Shown here: positions 1 through 10,822 of the stretch, piece after piece
Position numbering within the stretch: position 1 is the first letter of the stretch
Layout of the letters: the number at the start of each line of letters is the position of its first letter
Source of the DNA: Linepithema humile
Lineage: Eukaryota > Arthropoda > Insecta > Hymenoptera > Formicidae
Direction of reading: 5' to 3'
Length of the DNA: 64,000 nucleotides
Assembly (NCBI RefSeq): GCF_040581485.1
Contig: NC_090134.1
Location: 21,723,698 to 21,787,697 of the forward strand
Position numbers and translations under genes: made by a program
Notes under the pieces: model-generated
Databases searched by the model: none
What the model was told of the DNA's origin: nothing
What the model saw: the letters and a program-made list of their open reading frames with translations, nothing else

Positions 1-942
1 AATGTTCCTTGAGAGTTAACGGGCAGCATTTTTGCGGTTGTTCTATCATTGGCTCCAAAGAAATTTTAACTGCCGCTCATTGTGTGGAGGGCATTTGTGT
101 TTCACCCAACAAATGCACGATTGATACTGGAATGATTAATGTTGACAAAGGACAATCTCATGAAATACACAATATTACTATACATCCCAGATATGATGGT
201 AGACGAGAGGCATCTTGGGTGAATGACATCGCTGTGATCATCGTAAGTCTATATTAATTTCAAAATGTATAATTTAGCATTCTTTAAAAGTTTTCAGTTA
301 AAACTGTATAATTTTAATATTTCTTTTTCATACAATTTCTTTTTCATGCATATGTTTCGTTCAGTTCAGTCGTGAATTTCACTCATTTGCCTTATTCGTT
401 TCAGCTCAAGAATGCGATAAAGTTTAGCAATGTTCAACGTCCTATTAAATTGACCGACAAGCGACCAACCCCAGGCACGATGTGCACATTGTCAGGATGG
501 GGTGATACAAAAGCCGGTGGACCTTCTTCAAAAGAACTTCTCAAGATGAAGCAGGCCGTAGTCGGTCAGGACGAGTGCAGAGAAGCATTCTATGGACAAC
601 AGCCAATTAATAAAAGCCATTTGTGTACGTTGAATAAAGCTGGAATCGGCGCTTGCCAAGTAAGTATTCAGTAACATGTATCGTTTGATATGTGAAATAT
701 CTATAGATAATTGATTCGCTAATTTGTACAGTACAGTTACGAAAAATATTACAGATTTAAATAAAAATTAATGGGAATATTTTTGCATTTATTAGGGTGA
801 CAGCGGCGGTCCACTTATCTGCAACGACAAACAGTGCGGTATTACTTCCTGGGTTGCTGCTTGCGCTCTTGGTATGCCTGATATTTACACAAGTGTATAT
901 GATCATCGGGACTTTATTGAGAAGTGTGCGCCAGCTGTATAA
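1..942 (+). CDS. S1-family serine protease, copy 1 (5' end outside window)
   Basis: Secreted chymotrypsin-fold endopeptidase, cut at its 5' side by the window edge. Visible exons are 1-242 (partial, codons in frame from base 3), 405-659 and 796-942, all joined in phase 0 with GT/AG introns. His57 lies in LTAAHC, Asp102 in NDIAVI and Ser195 in GDSGGP. The S1 pocket reads Gly189 (GACQGDSGG), Val216 (TSWVA) and Asp226 (GMPDIY), a pattern known from brachyurins (crab collagenases). Beyond the usual cysteines it has an extra pair near residues 31 and 44 (QCSL and CGCS), two in the 60s loop (ICVSPNKC), one at KQCGITSW and one in the C-terminal EKCAPAV tail. Gene and flank are nearly identical to copy 3, indicating a recent duplication. 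A polyadenylation signal AATAAA lies at 1110-1115. Substrate is unknown; a digestive role is only a guess. Confidence 0.88.
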
Positions 943-2595
943 AGATCTCGGCACTATATAAACGGTATAAAGATTTCGGCACTATATAAACGGCACTATA
1001 TATATATATAAAGCTTAAAAATTTTCGATAAATTATGTTGACTCATCAAACGCGACATCAGTTGCGTTTTTAAACTGAGAGAAACTCTGTTACATTTTAC
1101 ATGTAATACAATAAATAACAAACGCTTTTAAGTCTATCATATTTATTGAGTTTTATTAATGTTTATCATTCTTTTATCCAGTATCCAGCTTCTTTTCAAA
1201 ATACCTGTATGTTTTGTGCATTCTCACAATGTGCAAAATAAATTAAATAGCCAATTAGAAAAACAATATGATCTAATTTTCTACGATAGAAATAAAAATA
1301 TATAACAATGAATTTTGTTTAATCATTAATTACGTCATATAAAATGGCAAAAATTATCATGATTAAATTATCATTATCAAATTAACGATAAATTAAGCAT
1401 TAATATTCGATAACAATATCGATAATGATATTAATGCAATGAGATCGTTATATCCGAAATTATATATCAGATACGTAATTTATTTTGGTAAAATGCTTCA
1501 ATAAATATTAATAATTTACATAACATACGGAACACACAAAACATTCAATTAATTTTTTTTTCGATTTCGGCAACATTAATCTTATCAAATCGATTTTCTA
1601 CAATCAATATCTTATACATATATAATAAAATTCTTATTTTGATATTTTATTTTGAATTTTGTAAAATGTTGTTCAAGTAATGCGAAAATATGTATAAGAT
1701 ATGAATTCGTATATGTATTTTTGTAAGACGATTTAGAAAATTAAAAAATGTTTTAACTTTTTTCTAAATGTATACAAAAAACATAACAAGTTAAAATTTT
1801 GCAATTTAACAAATTATATCTTTTTAGAAACCAATTATTTTTAGCAGAAAAAGATACATTTCTTTTTAAACACATGATTTTTTTGCTTAATTCTGTTCTT
1901 ATTATTGTACATATAAAAATAAAATTATTGAAAAGTAAATGCAAGTACATGTAATCTTTGCAAGCTACTTTAATCAAATATATTTTAACATAAAATATAA
2001 AGTATTTCAAAAATGAAGTAAAATTTACTATTGATAGTAATCTTATCTTGATAATTTTATATTCAGAATAATAAAAAAAGATTAAGTTATGTTAAAATAA
2101 TAATGTATTACAAAATTTTATAAAGTTCCAGTATATTAAAAAATATCTTCAACATAAAGTAAAAATCATATGTCTGTGTTTTTATTGATGAGCAATGAAG
2201 CAATGAAGAAATGAATGGAATGATCTTTTTCCATAAAAATGATTTCCTTCTTATCACATATTTGCCAATCGTTCAAGCGTGCATTGATAATAATGTTTAC
2301 TATCAATAATAAATATTTAATTAAGCTGAGTTATTATATGCAATTATTTCTATTTGCTTTTACGTTTTATATTTTACAATACGTATAAATGATCGCGAAT
2401 AAACAATACAAATAAACAATATTAAAGTGATACATTTGATATGTTTAATTATCATGCATGCATTATTCTACTTCGTTTAACTTAAACTGTGAGATGTAAT
2501 TAAGCAATCTTCAATACTTTCATATCTGTTTTATCACAATGTAGAATACATGCAATGTCATCGTGTTTATTTACCGTAAAAAATGCGATCAGTCC
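943..2595. other. Spacer between protease copies 1 and 2
   Basis: AT-rich spacer without a credible gene. The first 70 bases hold two imperfect copies of a roughly 28-base unit (AAAGATCTCGGCACTATATA and its variant), then AATAAA at 1110. Around 1397-1437 there is an imperfect palindrome (GCATTAATATT and later ATATTAATGC around a TATCGATA core), which is conserved in the duplicate spacer near 7330-7372. ORFs on the minus strand near 1753-2010 are AT-rich chance frames. Confidence 0.7.
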
Positions 2596-2632
2596 TGTTC
2601 ACCGAGGAATATTGATATCAATCCTATAAAAG
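2596..2632 (+). promoter_or_regulatory. Core promoter of protease copy 2 (shared box plus TATA)
   Basis: TGTTCACCGAGG at 2596-2607 is followed by TATAAAAG at 2625-2632, about 60 bases before the ATG at 2692. The same 12-base box followed by a TATA element occurs before copies 3 and 4. The TATA spacing fits a transcription start near 2655. The role of the 12-base box is inferred from its conservation among paralogues only. Confidence 0.6.
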
Positions 2633-2691
2633 AAAGTGGAAACTGTTATGCTTATTTTTATTTTTGACCCAGCTTACACCCATCCGCAAGC

Positions 2692-3871
2692 ATGCAGTCT
2701 TTTGCTGTCTTCTTTGTGATTGGCGTTCTTGCGCAACATAAGTAAAGACGCATCGAATAATTCAACAAGATATTATTCTCGTATCTGCAATAAATATTTT
2801 ATTAATTTATCCATACGCATTTGTCGTACCTAAAACAATGTAGACTGTTTTATGAAAAATATCTATTGTACATATTGATTTACAGAGACGTTCGCTGACG
2901 AGCCCGAAGCGATCGTCGGCGGTACGGCTGCCGCGCCGGGCGAATTCCCGTGGCAATGTCCCTTGCAACAAAACGGTCAACACGTTTGCGGTTGTTCCAT
3001 CATTGGCCGCGATAAAATTTTGACCGCCGCTCATTGTGTGAAGGACATTTTCTATCCACCCTACTCCGATTGCCGCGTTGTCACTGGAACCATTAATGTC
3101 AAACAAGGACAATCTCACACTGTGAAGAGTATTCGCAGACATCCCAATTATGTGGATAGTGTATCGGAATCTTGGGTGAATGACGTCGCCGTGATCACCG
3201 TAAGTCGATATTAATTACGAGATATGTAATTTAGTATTTTTAAAACTCTGAAAGTTTTTTGTTAAAACTGTGTACAGTTTCGTCTTCGTACTATTTCGTT
3301 CAGCCGTGCATTTCACTCAATTGTATTATTCATTTCAGCTCAATCAACCGATATAGTTTAACAAACAACAATCTCCTATCTGCTTGGCCGACAGTCCGCC
3401 AGTGGCTGGCATGAAATGCACTTTGTCTGGATGGAGTATAATAAGGGCCAATGGACCTCTTCCGACGTATCTTCTTAAGATGGAGCAGGCCCTAGTCACT
3501 AATGAACAATGTGAACAAGACAACAGAATGAAGATATATCCAAGCCATTTGTGTGCATACAATAAGCGTGGAATCGGCGCTTGCCAGGTAATTATGCAAT
3601 AACATCTTTCATTGAGTATGTGCAGTATTTATGTATCTATAGATAATTGATTCGCTACTTTGTACAGTTACTCATAATATTGAAGATTTAAATAAAGATT
3701 AACATCTTTTAATAAATGTCTTTTTGCACTTATTAGGGTGACAGCGGCGGTCCACTTGTCTGCAATGGCCGACAGTACGGTATCACTTCCTGGGTTCTTC
3801 CTTGCGCTCGCGGTGTTCCCGATGCTTACACCAGCGTCTATCATCATCGGGATTTCATCCGAAGCTCATAA
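2692..3871 (+). pseudogene. S1-family serine protease, copy 2 (inactivated)
   Basis: Same gene model as its neighbours: exons 2692-2737, 2886-3199, 3339-3587 and 3737-3871. It carries two disabling changes. The intron 1 donor at 2738-2739 is AT where copies 3 and 4 have GT; without splicing the frame ends two codons later at TAA. Codon 6 of exon 3 (3354-3356) is TAG where copy 4 has CAG. The catalytic motifs LTAAHC, NDVAVI and GDSGGP remain, so loss appears recent. SGWS replaces the usual SGWG. The 5' part through early exon 2 is nearly identical to copy 4, but introns 2 and 3 look more like those of copies 1 and 3, so the gene is a mosaic. Signal exon MQSFAVFFVIGVLAQ and TATA box are intact, so it may still be transcribed. 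AATAAA lies at 4056-4061. Confidence 0.88.
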
Positions 3872-5597
3872 ATGATATACAGATTTTGGCACAATATGGA
3901 GGCACAATATGAATCGATTTAATTATGTCAACTCACCGCGTCAACGTATCAAAAGAACAGCCCGTTGTGATATTCGGGCAAAGCGCAACAATACATCGGT
4001 TGCGTTTTTAAAATACATGAAACTCTTCTGTATTTGTTCTTCTTCTACTGAATAGAATAAATAATTAGCACTTTTAAATCTACTGTACGTATTGATTTCT
4101 ATTAATATCTGTCATCCTTTTATCCGGTATTTAACGTTTTTTGAAATAAATAATTATATGCAGACTCTAATTATAAAGTTCTAACACTAATATATTTAAT
4201 TAAACTACTATCATTGTCAAAATATTTGTGATTGAAATAATTTTGACAATATTTTCAATAACACTGCAAAATATTTGTGATTTCAAAATATTTTTGGTGA
4301 GCAAGTAAATAAAAATAAAAATGATACTCGAGATTATTATTTTATTATTTTCTTCTTTTTATATATATATAGATATTTCTTCATACATAAAAAAATATAA
4401 AAAAATTTAAATAAATATCTAAACAAAGTTAAATACATTAATTAAAATATGTTAAGTTATTCGAAGAGTTCGTAGCCATTTTTATAACATAATTAAAAAC
4501 TCAATTTCTATTGTTCATTTTTGTTCAATAATGTATGTTGTTTTCGACAAATTTTTGCAGCAATGCATTATTAAGGGGATCCTAGAGTCGTTTGTTTTAC
4601 CGACTTCTTTTAAAAACACTTTTTTTGACTGTGTAGAGTAAAAAATCTTTTTCTGTAATCAAAGTACATACGCTAATACAGTTTGGATGGTCGATTTCAA
4701 AAAATTTTTTATTCCACGCAGCCAAAAAAAAAATTTTTCGAAAAATAGAAAGTAAAACAGATACCGATCTGTTCGATTTATTAGCGTTGTCTAAGATAAG
4801 AATTTATTTCAATCGATTAAAATTCAAAATTAATTAATTAATTAAGTTTATTTAATCGTGAAATTTATTCTTATTTTGAACAACGATAACGAGTTTATAA
4901 AATAAAAGTGCACAAGTTGTGACATTAATTTATTTATGGAAATTAAAATTTTAAACACAAGAAATAGCATATTATTTTGTCATACAATATTACATTTTAA
5001 AACACATTATAAATATGCAATAAATATGTAATATTTTGTTTTCAGCTCGAGTAAAAATCAATAAAAATTGTATTTAATAATATAACTTCTTATAAGTAAT
5101 TACCGATTAATAAATTGTACATAGAGTTCGGAAATTTTTTAATTTATGGAATAGATATGCAAAGCAAAAATGATGTTTGTGTTTTTACTGATAATAAAAA
5201 ATAAAGTATAAAATTGCGCTATATATTTGATAAAAATGTTTCCTACAAATGTTTGCCAATTAAACTATTATAATTATTCACAAGGGTACATTAATAAGGT
5301 TTATTTATTAGTAAAAAATGTTAATTAAGCTGCATATACTATTTCTATTTGTTACTCGATACTTTACGTTTTGTACAAATATAAATGATTACGATGATAA
5401 CCGAGACATAATTGTGTAATAAATTTCTTTGTAAAAACAGATAAATGTGTTTAACAATTATGCATGTCACATTATTCTACCACATCTAATTTATATTGTG
5501 CGATGTAATAGAGCAATTTTCAATAGTTTCACCCATTTGGTAAAAATGCAGAATACAAACGTCATCGAGTTTACTCACGGTGAGAAATACGACCAGC
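3872..5597. other. Spacer between protease copies 2 and 3
   Basis: AT-rich, no gene seen. Its last 500 bases are a diverged relative of the sequence upstream of copies 2 and 4 (AATAAA-rich stretch, then the promoter box). Bases 4561-4780 contain a less AT-rich island starting TTAAGGGGATCC that has no counterpart in the other spacers and could be a small insertion, though I see no clear terminal repeats. Confidence 0.6.
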
Positions 5598-5638
5598 TGT
5601 TCACCGAGGCGTAAATACGGATATTAATTCTATATAAG
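5598..5638 (+). promoter_or_regulatory. Core promoter of protease copy 3
   Basis: TGTTCACCGAGG at 5598-5609 followed by TATATAAG at 5631-5638, about 60 bases before the ATG at 5699. Matches the arrangement before copies 2 and 4. Confidence 0.6.
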
Positions 5639-5698
5639 AGTGTAGGAAGATGCTATTCGAACTTACTTTTTCGACTCAGCTTGCACTCATTTGCAGAC

Positions 5699-6877
5699 AT
5701 GCTGTTCTTAGCTGCTATCTTCGTGATTGGCGTTTTTGCGCAACGTAAGTAAAGACGCGTCGAATAATTCAACGAAATATCATTCTCGTACCTGCAGGAA
5801 ATATTGTATTAATTCATCTGTACGCATTTGTCGTGCCTAAAACAATGTAGATCGTTTTACGAGAAATATTTCTTTACTGTACACATTGATTCACAGAGAC
5901 GTTCGCTGACGCACCCGAAGCGATCGTCGGCGGTGAGCGTGCCGCGCCGGGCGAATTCCCGTGGCAATGTTCCTTGAGATATAACGGGCAGCATATTTGC
6001 GGTTGTTCTATCATTGGCCCCAAACAAATTTTAACTGCCGCTCATTGTGTGGAGGATATTTGTGATCCACCCAACAAATGCACGATTGGTACTGGAATGA
6101 TTAATGTTTACAAGGGACAATCTCATGAAATACACAATGTTACTATACATCCCAGATATGATGGTAGACGAGAGGTATCTTGGGTGAATGACATCGCTGT
6201 GATCATCGTAAGTCTATATTAATTACAAGATGTATAATTTAGCATTCTTTAAAAGTTTTCAGATAAAACTGTATAATTTCTTTTTCATACTGTTTCGTTC
6301 AGTTCAGTCGTGAATTTCACTCATTTGCCTTATTTGTTTCAGCTCAAGAATGCGATAAAGTTTAGCAATGTTCAACGTCCTATTAAATTGACCGACAAGC
6401 GACCAACCCCAGGCACGGTGTGCACATTGTCAGGATGGGGTCGTACAAAAGAAGGTGGACCTTCTTCAAGAGAACTTCTCAAGATGAAGCAGACCGTAGT
6501 CAGTCAGGACAAGTGCAGAAAAGCACTCTATGGACAGCCAATTAATAAGAGCCACTTGTGTACGTTGAATAGAGCTGGAGTCGGCGTTTGCCAAGTAAGT
6601 ATTCAGTAACATTTATCGTTTGATATTTGAAATATCTATAGATAATTGATTCGCTAATTTGTACAGTACAGTTACGAAAAATATTAAAGATTTAAATAAA
6701 AATTAATGGGAATATTTTTGCATTTATTAGGGTGACAGCGGCGGTCCACTTATCTGCAACGACAAACAGTGCGGTATTACTTCCTGGGCTGCTGGTTGCG
6801 CTCGTGGTATGCCTGATGTTTACACTAGTGTATATGATCATCGGGACTTTATTGAGAAGTGTGCGCCAGCTGTATAA
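5699..6877 (+). CDS. S1-family serine protease, copy 3 (complete, brachyurin-like pocket)
   Basis: Secreted S1 endopeptidase of 251 residues. Exons 5699-5744, 5897-6207, 6343-6594 and 6731-6877 join cleanly (46+311+252+147 nt). The start is the only ATG after the TATA box and opens a hydrophobic signal peptide (MLFLAAIFVIGVFA). A very short propeptide ends in APEA before IVGG, so activation must occur after Ala rather than Arg/Lys. Triad: His57 (LTAAHC), Asp102 (NDIAVI), Ser195 (GDSGGP). Pocket: Gly189, Val190 (GVCQ), Ala216 (TSWAAG), Asp226 (GMPDVY). Extra cysteines match those of copy 1: positions about 31 and 44, two in the 60s loop, KQCGITSW and EKCAPAV. It is the near-identical partner of copy 1. 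AATAAA at 7045-7050. Gut or gland expression is plausible but not shown by sequence. Confidence 0.93.
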
Positions 6878-8528
6878 AGATCTCGGCACTATATGAACGG
6901 TATAAAGATCTCGGTACTATATAAACGGCACTATATATATATATAAAGCTTAAAAATTTTCGATAAATTATGTTGACTCATCAAACGCGACATCAGTTGC
7001 GTTTTTAAACTGAGAGAAACTTTGTTACATTTTACATGTAATACAATAAATAATAAACGCTTTTAAGTCTATCATAATTATTGAGTTTTATTAATGTTTA
7101 TCATTCTTTTATCCAGTATCCAGCTTCTTTTCAAAATACCTGTATGTTTTGTGCATTCTCACAATGTGCAAAATAAATTAAATAGCCAATTAGAAAAACA
7201 ATATGATCTATTTTTCTATGATAGAAATAAAAATATATAACAATGAATTTTGTTTAATCATTAATTACGTCATATAAAATGGCAAAAATTATCATGATTA
7301 AATTATCATTATCAAATTAACGATAAATTAAGCATTAATATTTGATAACGATATCGATAATAATATTAATGCAATGAGATCGTTATTTCCGAAATTACAT
7401 ATCAGATACGTAATTCATTTTGGTAAAATGCTTCAATAAATATTAATAATTTACATAACATACGGAAAACACAAAACATTCAATTAATTTTTTTTTCGAT
7501 TTCGGCAACATTAATCTTATCAAATCGATTTTCTACAATCAATATCTTATACATATATAATAAAATTTTTATTTTAAATTGATATTTTATTTTGTAAAAT
7601 GTTGTTCAAGTAATGCGAAAATATGTATAAGATATGAATTCGTATATGTATGTTTGTAAGACGATTTAGAAAATTAAAAAATGTTTTAACTTTTTTCTAA
7701 ATGTATACAAAAAACATAACAAGTTAAAATTTTGCAATTTAACAAGTTATATCTTTTTAGAAACCAATTATTTTTAGCAGAAAAAGATACATTTCTTTTT
7801 AAACACATGATTTTTTTGCTTAATTCTGATCTTATTATTGTACATATAAAAATAAAATTATTGAAAAGTAAATGCAAGTACATGTAATCTTTGCAAGCTA
7901 CTTTAATCAAATATATTTTAACATAAAATATATAAAGTATTTCAAAAATAAAGTAAAACTTACTATTTGATAGTAATTTTATCTTGATAATTTTATATTC
8001 AGAATAATAAAAAAAGATTAAGTTATGTTAAAATAATGTATAACAAAATTTTATAAAGTTCCAGTATATTAAAAAATGTCTTCAACATAAAGTAAAAACC
8101 ATATGTCTGTGTTTTTATTGATGAGCAATGAAGCAATGAAGAAATGAATGGAATGATCTTTTTCCATAAAAATGATTTCCTTCTTATCACATATTTGCCA
8201 ATCGTTCAAGCGTGCATTGATAATAATGTTTACTATCAATAATAAATATTTAATTAAGCTGAGTTATTATATGCAATTATTTCTATTTGCTTTTACGTTT
8301 TATATTTTACAATACGTATAAATGATCGCGAATAAACAATACAAATAAACAATATTAAAGTGATACATTTGATATGTTTAATTATCATGCATGCATTATT
8401 CTACTTCGTTTAACTTAAACTGTGAGATGTAATTAAGCAATCTTCAATACTTTCATATCTGTTTTATCACAATGTAGAATACATGCAATGTCATCGCGTT
8501 TATTTACCGTAAAAAATGCGATCAGTCC
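6878..8528. other. Spacer between protease copies 3 and 4
   Basis: AT-rich, near-identical to 943-2595 with scattered substitutions and short indels. The same partial tandem of a roughly 28-base unit occurs right after the stop codon. No gene seen. Confidence 0.75.
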
Positions 8529-8565
8529 TGTTCACCGAGGAATATTGATATCAATCCTATAAAAG
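8529..8565 (+). promoter_or_regulatory. Core promoter of protease copy 4
   Basis: TGTTCACCGAGG at 8529-8540 and TATAAAAG at 8558-8565, about 60 bases before the ATG at 8625; same layout as before copies 2 and 3. Confidence 0.6.
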
Positions 8566-8624
8566 AAAGCGGAAACTGTTATGCTCACTTTTATTTTTGA
8601 CCCAGCTTACACCCATCCGCAAGC

Positions 8625-9795
8625 ATGCTGTCTTTTGCTGTCTTCTTCCTGATTGGCGTTCTTGCGCAACGTAAGTAAAGACGCATCGAATAATTCAACA
8701 TGATATTATTCTCGTATCTGCAATAAATATTTTATTAATTTATCCATACGCATTTGTCGTACCTAAAACAATGTAGACTGTTTTATGAAAAATATCTATT
8801 GTACATATTGATTTACAGAGACGTTCGCTGACGAGCCCGAAGCGATCGTCGGCGGTACGCTTGCCTCGTTGGGCGAATTCCCGTGGCAAATTTCCTTGCA
8901 ACAAAACGGTCAACACATTTGCGGTGGTTCCATCATTGGCCCCACAAAAATTTTGACCGCCGCTCATTGTGTGAAGAACATATTTTTTCCACCCTACTCC
9001 AATTGCCGCGTTGTCACTGGAAGTACTAAAGTCGATCAAGGACAATCTCACACTGTGAAGAGTATCCGCATACATCCTTATTATGCAGATAGCGTGCTGA
9101 GATCTTGGGAGAATGACATCGCTGTGATCACCGTTAGTCGATACACTGATCGCAAGATAATTCAGTATTTTTAGAACTCGAAAAGTTTGAAATTAGAGCT
9201 CGAAAATTTTCTTTCCGCACGCTGTTTCTTTCAGTCGTGCATTTCGCTCATTTGCCTTGTTCGTTTCAGCTCAATGCTCCGATACAGTACAACAAATATC
9301 AGTCTGCTGTCACTTTGGCCAAGAAACCGCCAGTTCCCGGCACGCAGTGCTCCTTGTCCGGATGGGGTTTGATAAGAGCAAATGGACCGGCCCCCAAGGA
9401 TCTTCTCAAGATGAACCAGGTCATAGTCGGTCAGAATGAATGCCAGGAATATCACAGAACTATGCGCATTTATAATAGCCACTTGTGCGGATTTAATCAA
9501 CGGGGAATCGGCGCTTGTCAGGTAAATATCCAGTAACATCCATTATTACGGAATATTTTCGTATCTTGATACAAAATTTATTTGCTAATTTTTTACTATG
9601 GCTACTAAAAATGTAGGATTTACAAAAAAATTAACAAAAATATTTCTTTTCACTTGTCAGGGTGACAGCGGCGGTCCGTTCGTCTGCAACGGCGAGCAGT
9701 ACGGTATTACTTCCTGGTCTCGTCCTTGCGCTGTCGGTGTTCCTGATGTCTACACCAGCGTGTATCATCAGCTTGGCTTTATCCAGGAATCGTAA
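8625..9795 (+). CDS. S1-family serine protease, copy 4 (complete)
   Basis: Secreted S1 endopeptidase of 248 residues. Exons 8625-8670, 8819-9132, 9270-9521 and 9661-9795 (46+314+252+135 nt). Signal peptide MLSFAVFFLIGVLA, then a short propeptide ending EPEA before IVGG. Triad His57 (LTAAHC), Asp102 (NDIAVI) and Ser195 (GDSGGP) is intact. The pocket is Gly189, Ala190, Ser216 (TSWSRP) and Asp226 (GVPDVY). Unlike copies 1-3 it has the standard PWQISL and CGGSII, so it lacks the extra 31/44 cysteine pair; it also lacks the C-terminal cysteine tail (ends FIQES). It is thus the most conventional member and probably closest to the ancestral form. Intron 2 uses GTTAGT and is more diverged from the others. 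AATAAA at 9964-9969. Confidence 0.93.
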
Positions 9796-10822
9796 ACATA
9801 GAGATCGTTGGCACAAAGATCTATGATGGATAAATCGGCTTATTTGAACCACGTCAACTCGTGTCAATGCAATCGATAAAATACGTGTCGTGATATTGAG
9901 CGACATGTATCGATAACATCCTTAGAATAAGAGAAACTCTGTATTTTACATGCTAACAAAAAAAATAAAATAATACACTGCTGAAAATAAAGTAAGGCTA
10001 TTCTTCATTTTTCTTGATATTCTCTTATCTGATATTCAGCTTTTTTATGGAACAAGTTGTACGCAGATTTCTCTTTGTTAATGTATCAAATGCCAGTATC
10101 AAATGTCATGAGTGCTAATAATCTTTATTCGTACTTTATTCAAGTATTATATTTATTCAGTATTTTGATTAGAGTTTTTGCGCTCTTGTGTTAAAAAAAG
10201 CGGCATTTATTAGCTTCTGTTTTTCTTATTTCAAACAAATTGAATTTATAGATTGTCACAAAATTTTAGATAGAATTTTATTTATAATTTTATGTGTTAT
10301 ATAACATAAAATTTAAAACGTTATTTTATTAAGTTTAAAATATATGTATTTTGTACATACATATATACGTATTACGGATTCAAACCTAATTTAGCTGAGA
10401 CACAAACTCAGCCAAGACTCAAATCCTACTCAGCTGATACTCAAATTCTATTATTATTACAAAAGAAACAAAAATTCGAATAACGATAGCAATAACTAAA
10501 AAATTTTAATATCTAAACTTTGACTTATTATATTTATCTTTATAAAACGTGTAAAATAAAAATAAAGATACCGGGTCCGTTGTGCTTGAATTGACGCGAT
10601 TGTATCTCTTGACAATGAAGTATTGATCAAATATTTAGTCTTGTCATGCAGAGAGAAGTTCAAGTCATAAATCAGCTCGATTCAAATACAATTTTTGGTA
10701 TTTTAGCAGAATAGTAATCTATATTATCTGACATTTCGGTGAGTTTACTTATTTAATTACTTCATTTTCAGAAATCTAACTTATTGTCATGTATTATTTT
10801 GTAAATATCTGCTAAATATTTT
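9796..10822. other. Intergenic, protease copy 4 to small gene
   Basis: Holds the 3' UTR and poly(A) signal of copy 4, then AT-rich sequence. A short tandem-like stretch at 10380-10450 repeats the words ACTCAGC and CAAATTCTA. A possible splice donor GTGAGT at 10739 could end a non-coding first exon of the following gene. Confidence 0.5.

Larger units (their letters stand above)
1..2926 (+). repeat. Tandem segmental duplication, left unit
   Basis: This block is near-identical by eye to 5966-8859. It runs from exon 2 of protease copy 1 through its 3' flank and the AT-rich spacer into the start of exon 2 of copy 2. Small indels separate the two units: intron 2 of copy 1 is about 27 bases longer than that of copy 3. 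Similarity drops abruptly inside exon 2 of copies 2 and 4, just after the IVGG codons. The left edge is outside the window. Confidence 0.9.
5966..8859 (+). repeat. Tandem segmental duplication, right unit
   Basis: Second copy of the block at 1-2926, starting in exon 2 of protease copy 3 and ending in exon 2 of copy 4. The non-coding spacer is conserved as strongly as the exons, so similarity reflects recent duplication or conversion rather than selection on protein alone. Confidence 0.9.

Noticed and set aside
1397..1437. Palindromic AT-rich segment in the protease spacer as a regulatory element.
   Set aside because: Its conservation in the second spacer is explained by the recent block duplication, so it carries no independent evidence of function.
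2738..2885. AT at the donor of protease copy 2 as a minor-class AT-AC intron.
   Set aside because: The donor reads ATAAGTAAAG, not the ATATCCTT consensus, the acceptor is an ordinary CAG, and paralogues have GT at the same place; a point mutation explains it.
4574..4591. GGGGATCCTAGAGTCG resembles a cloning-vector polylinker (BamHI to XbaI/SalI side).
   Set aside because: It lacks the TC of the polylinker XbaI site and is followed by AT-rich insect-like sequence without vector sequence, so chance similarity is more likely than contamination.
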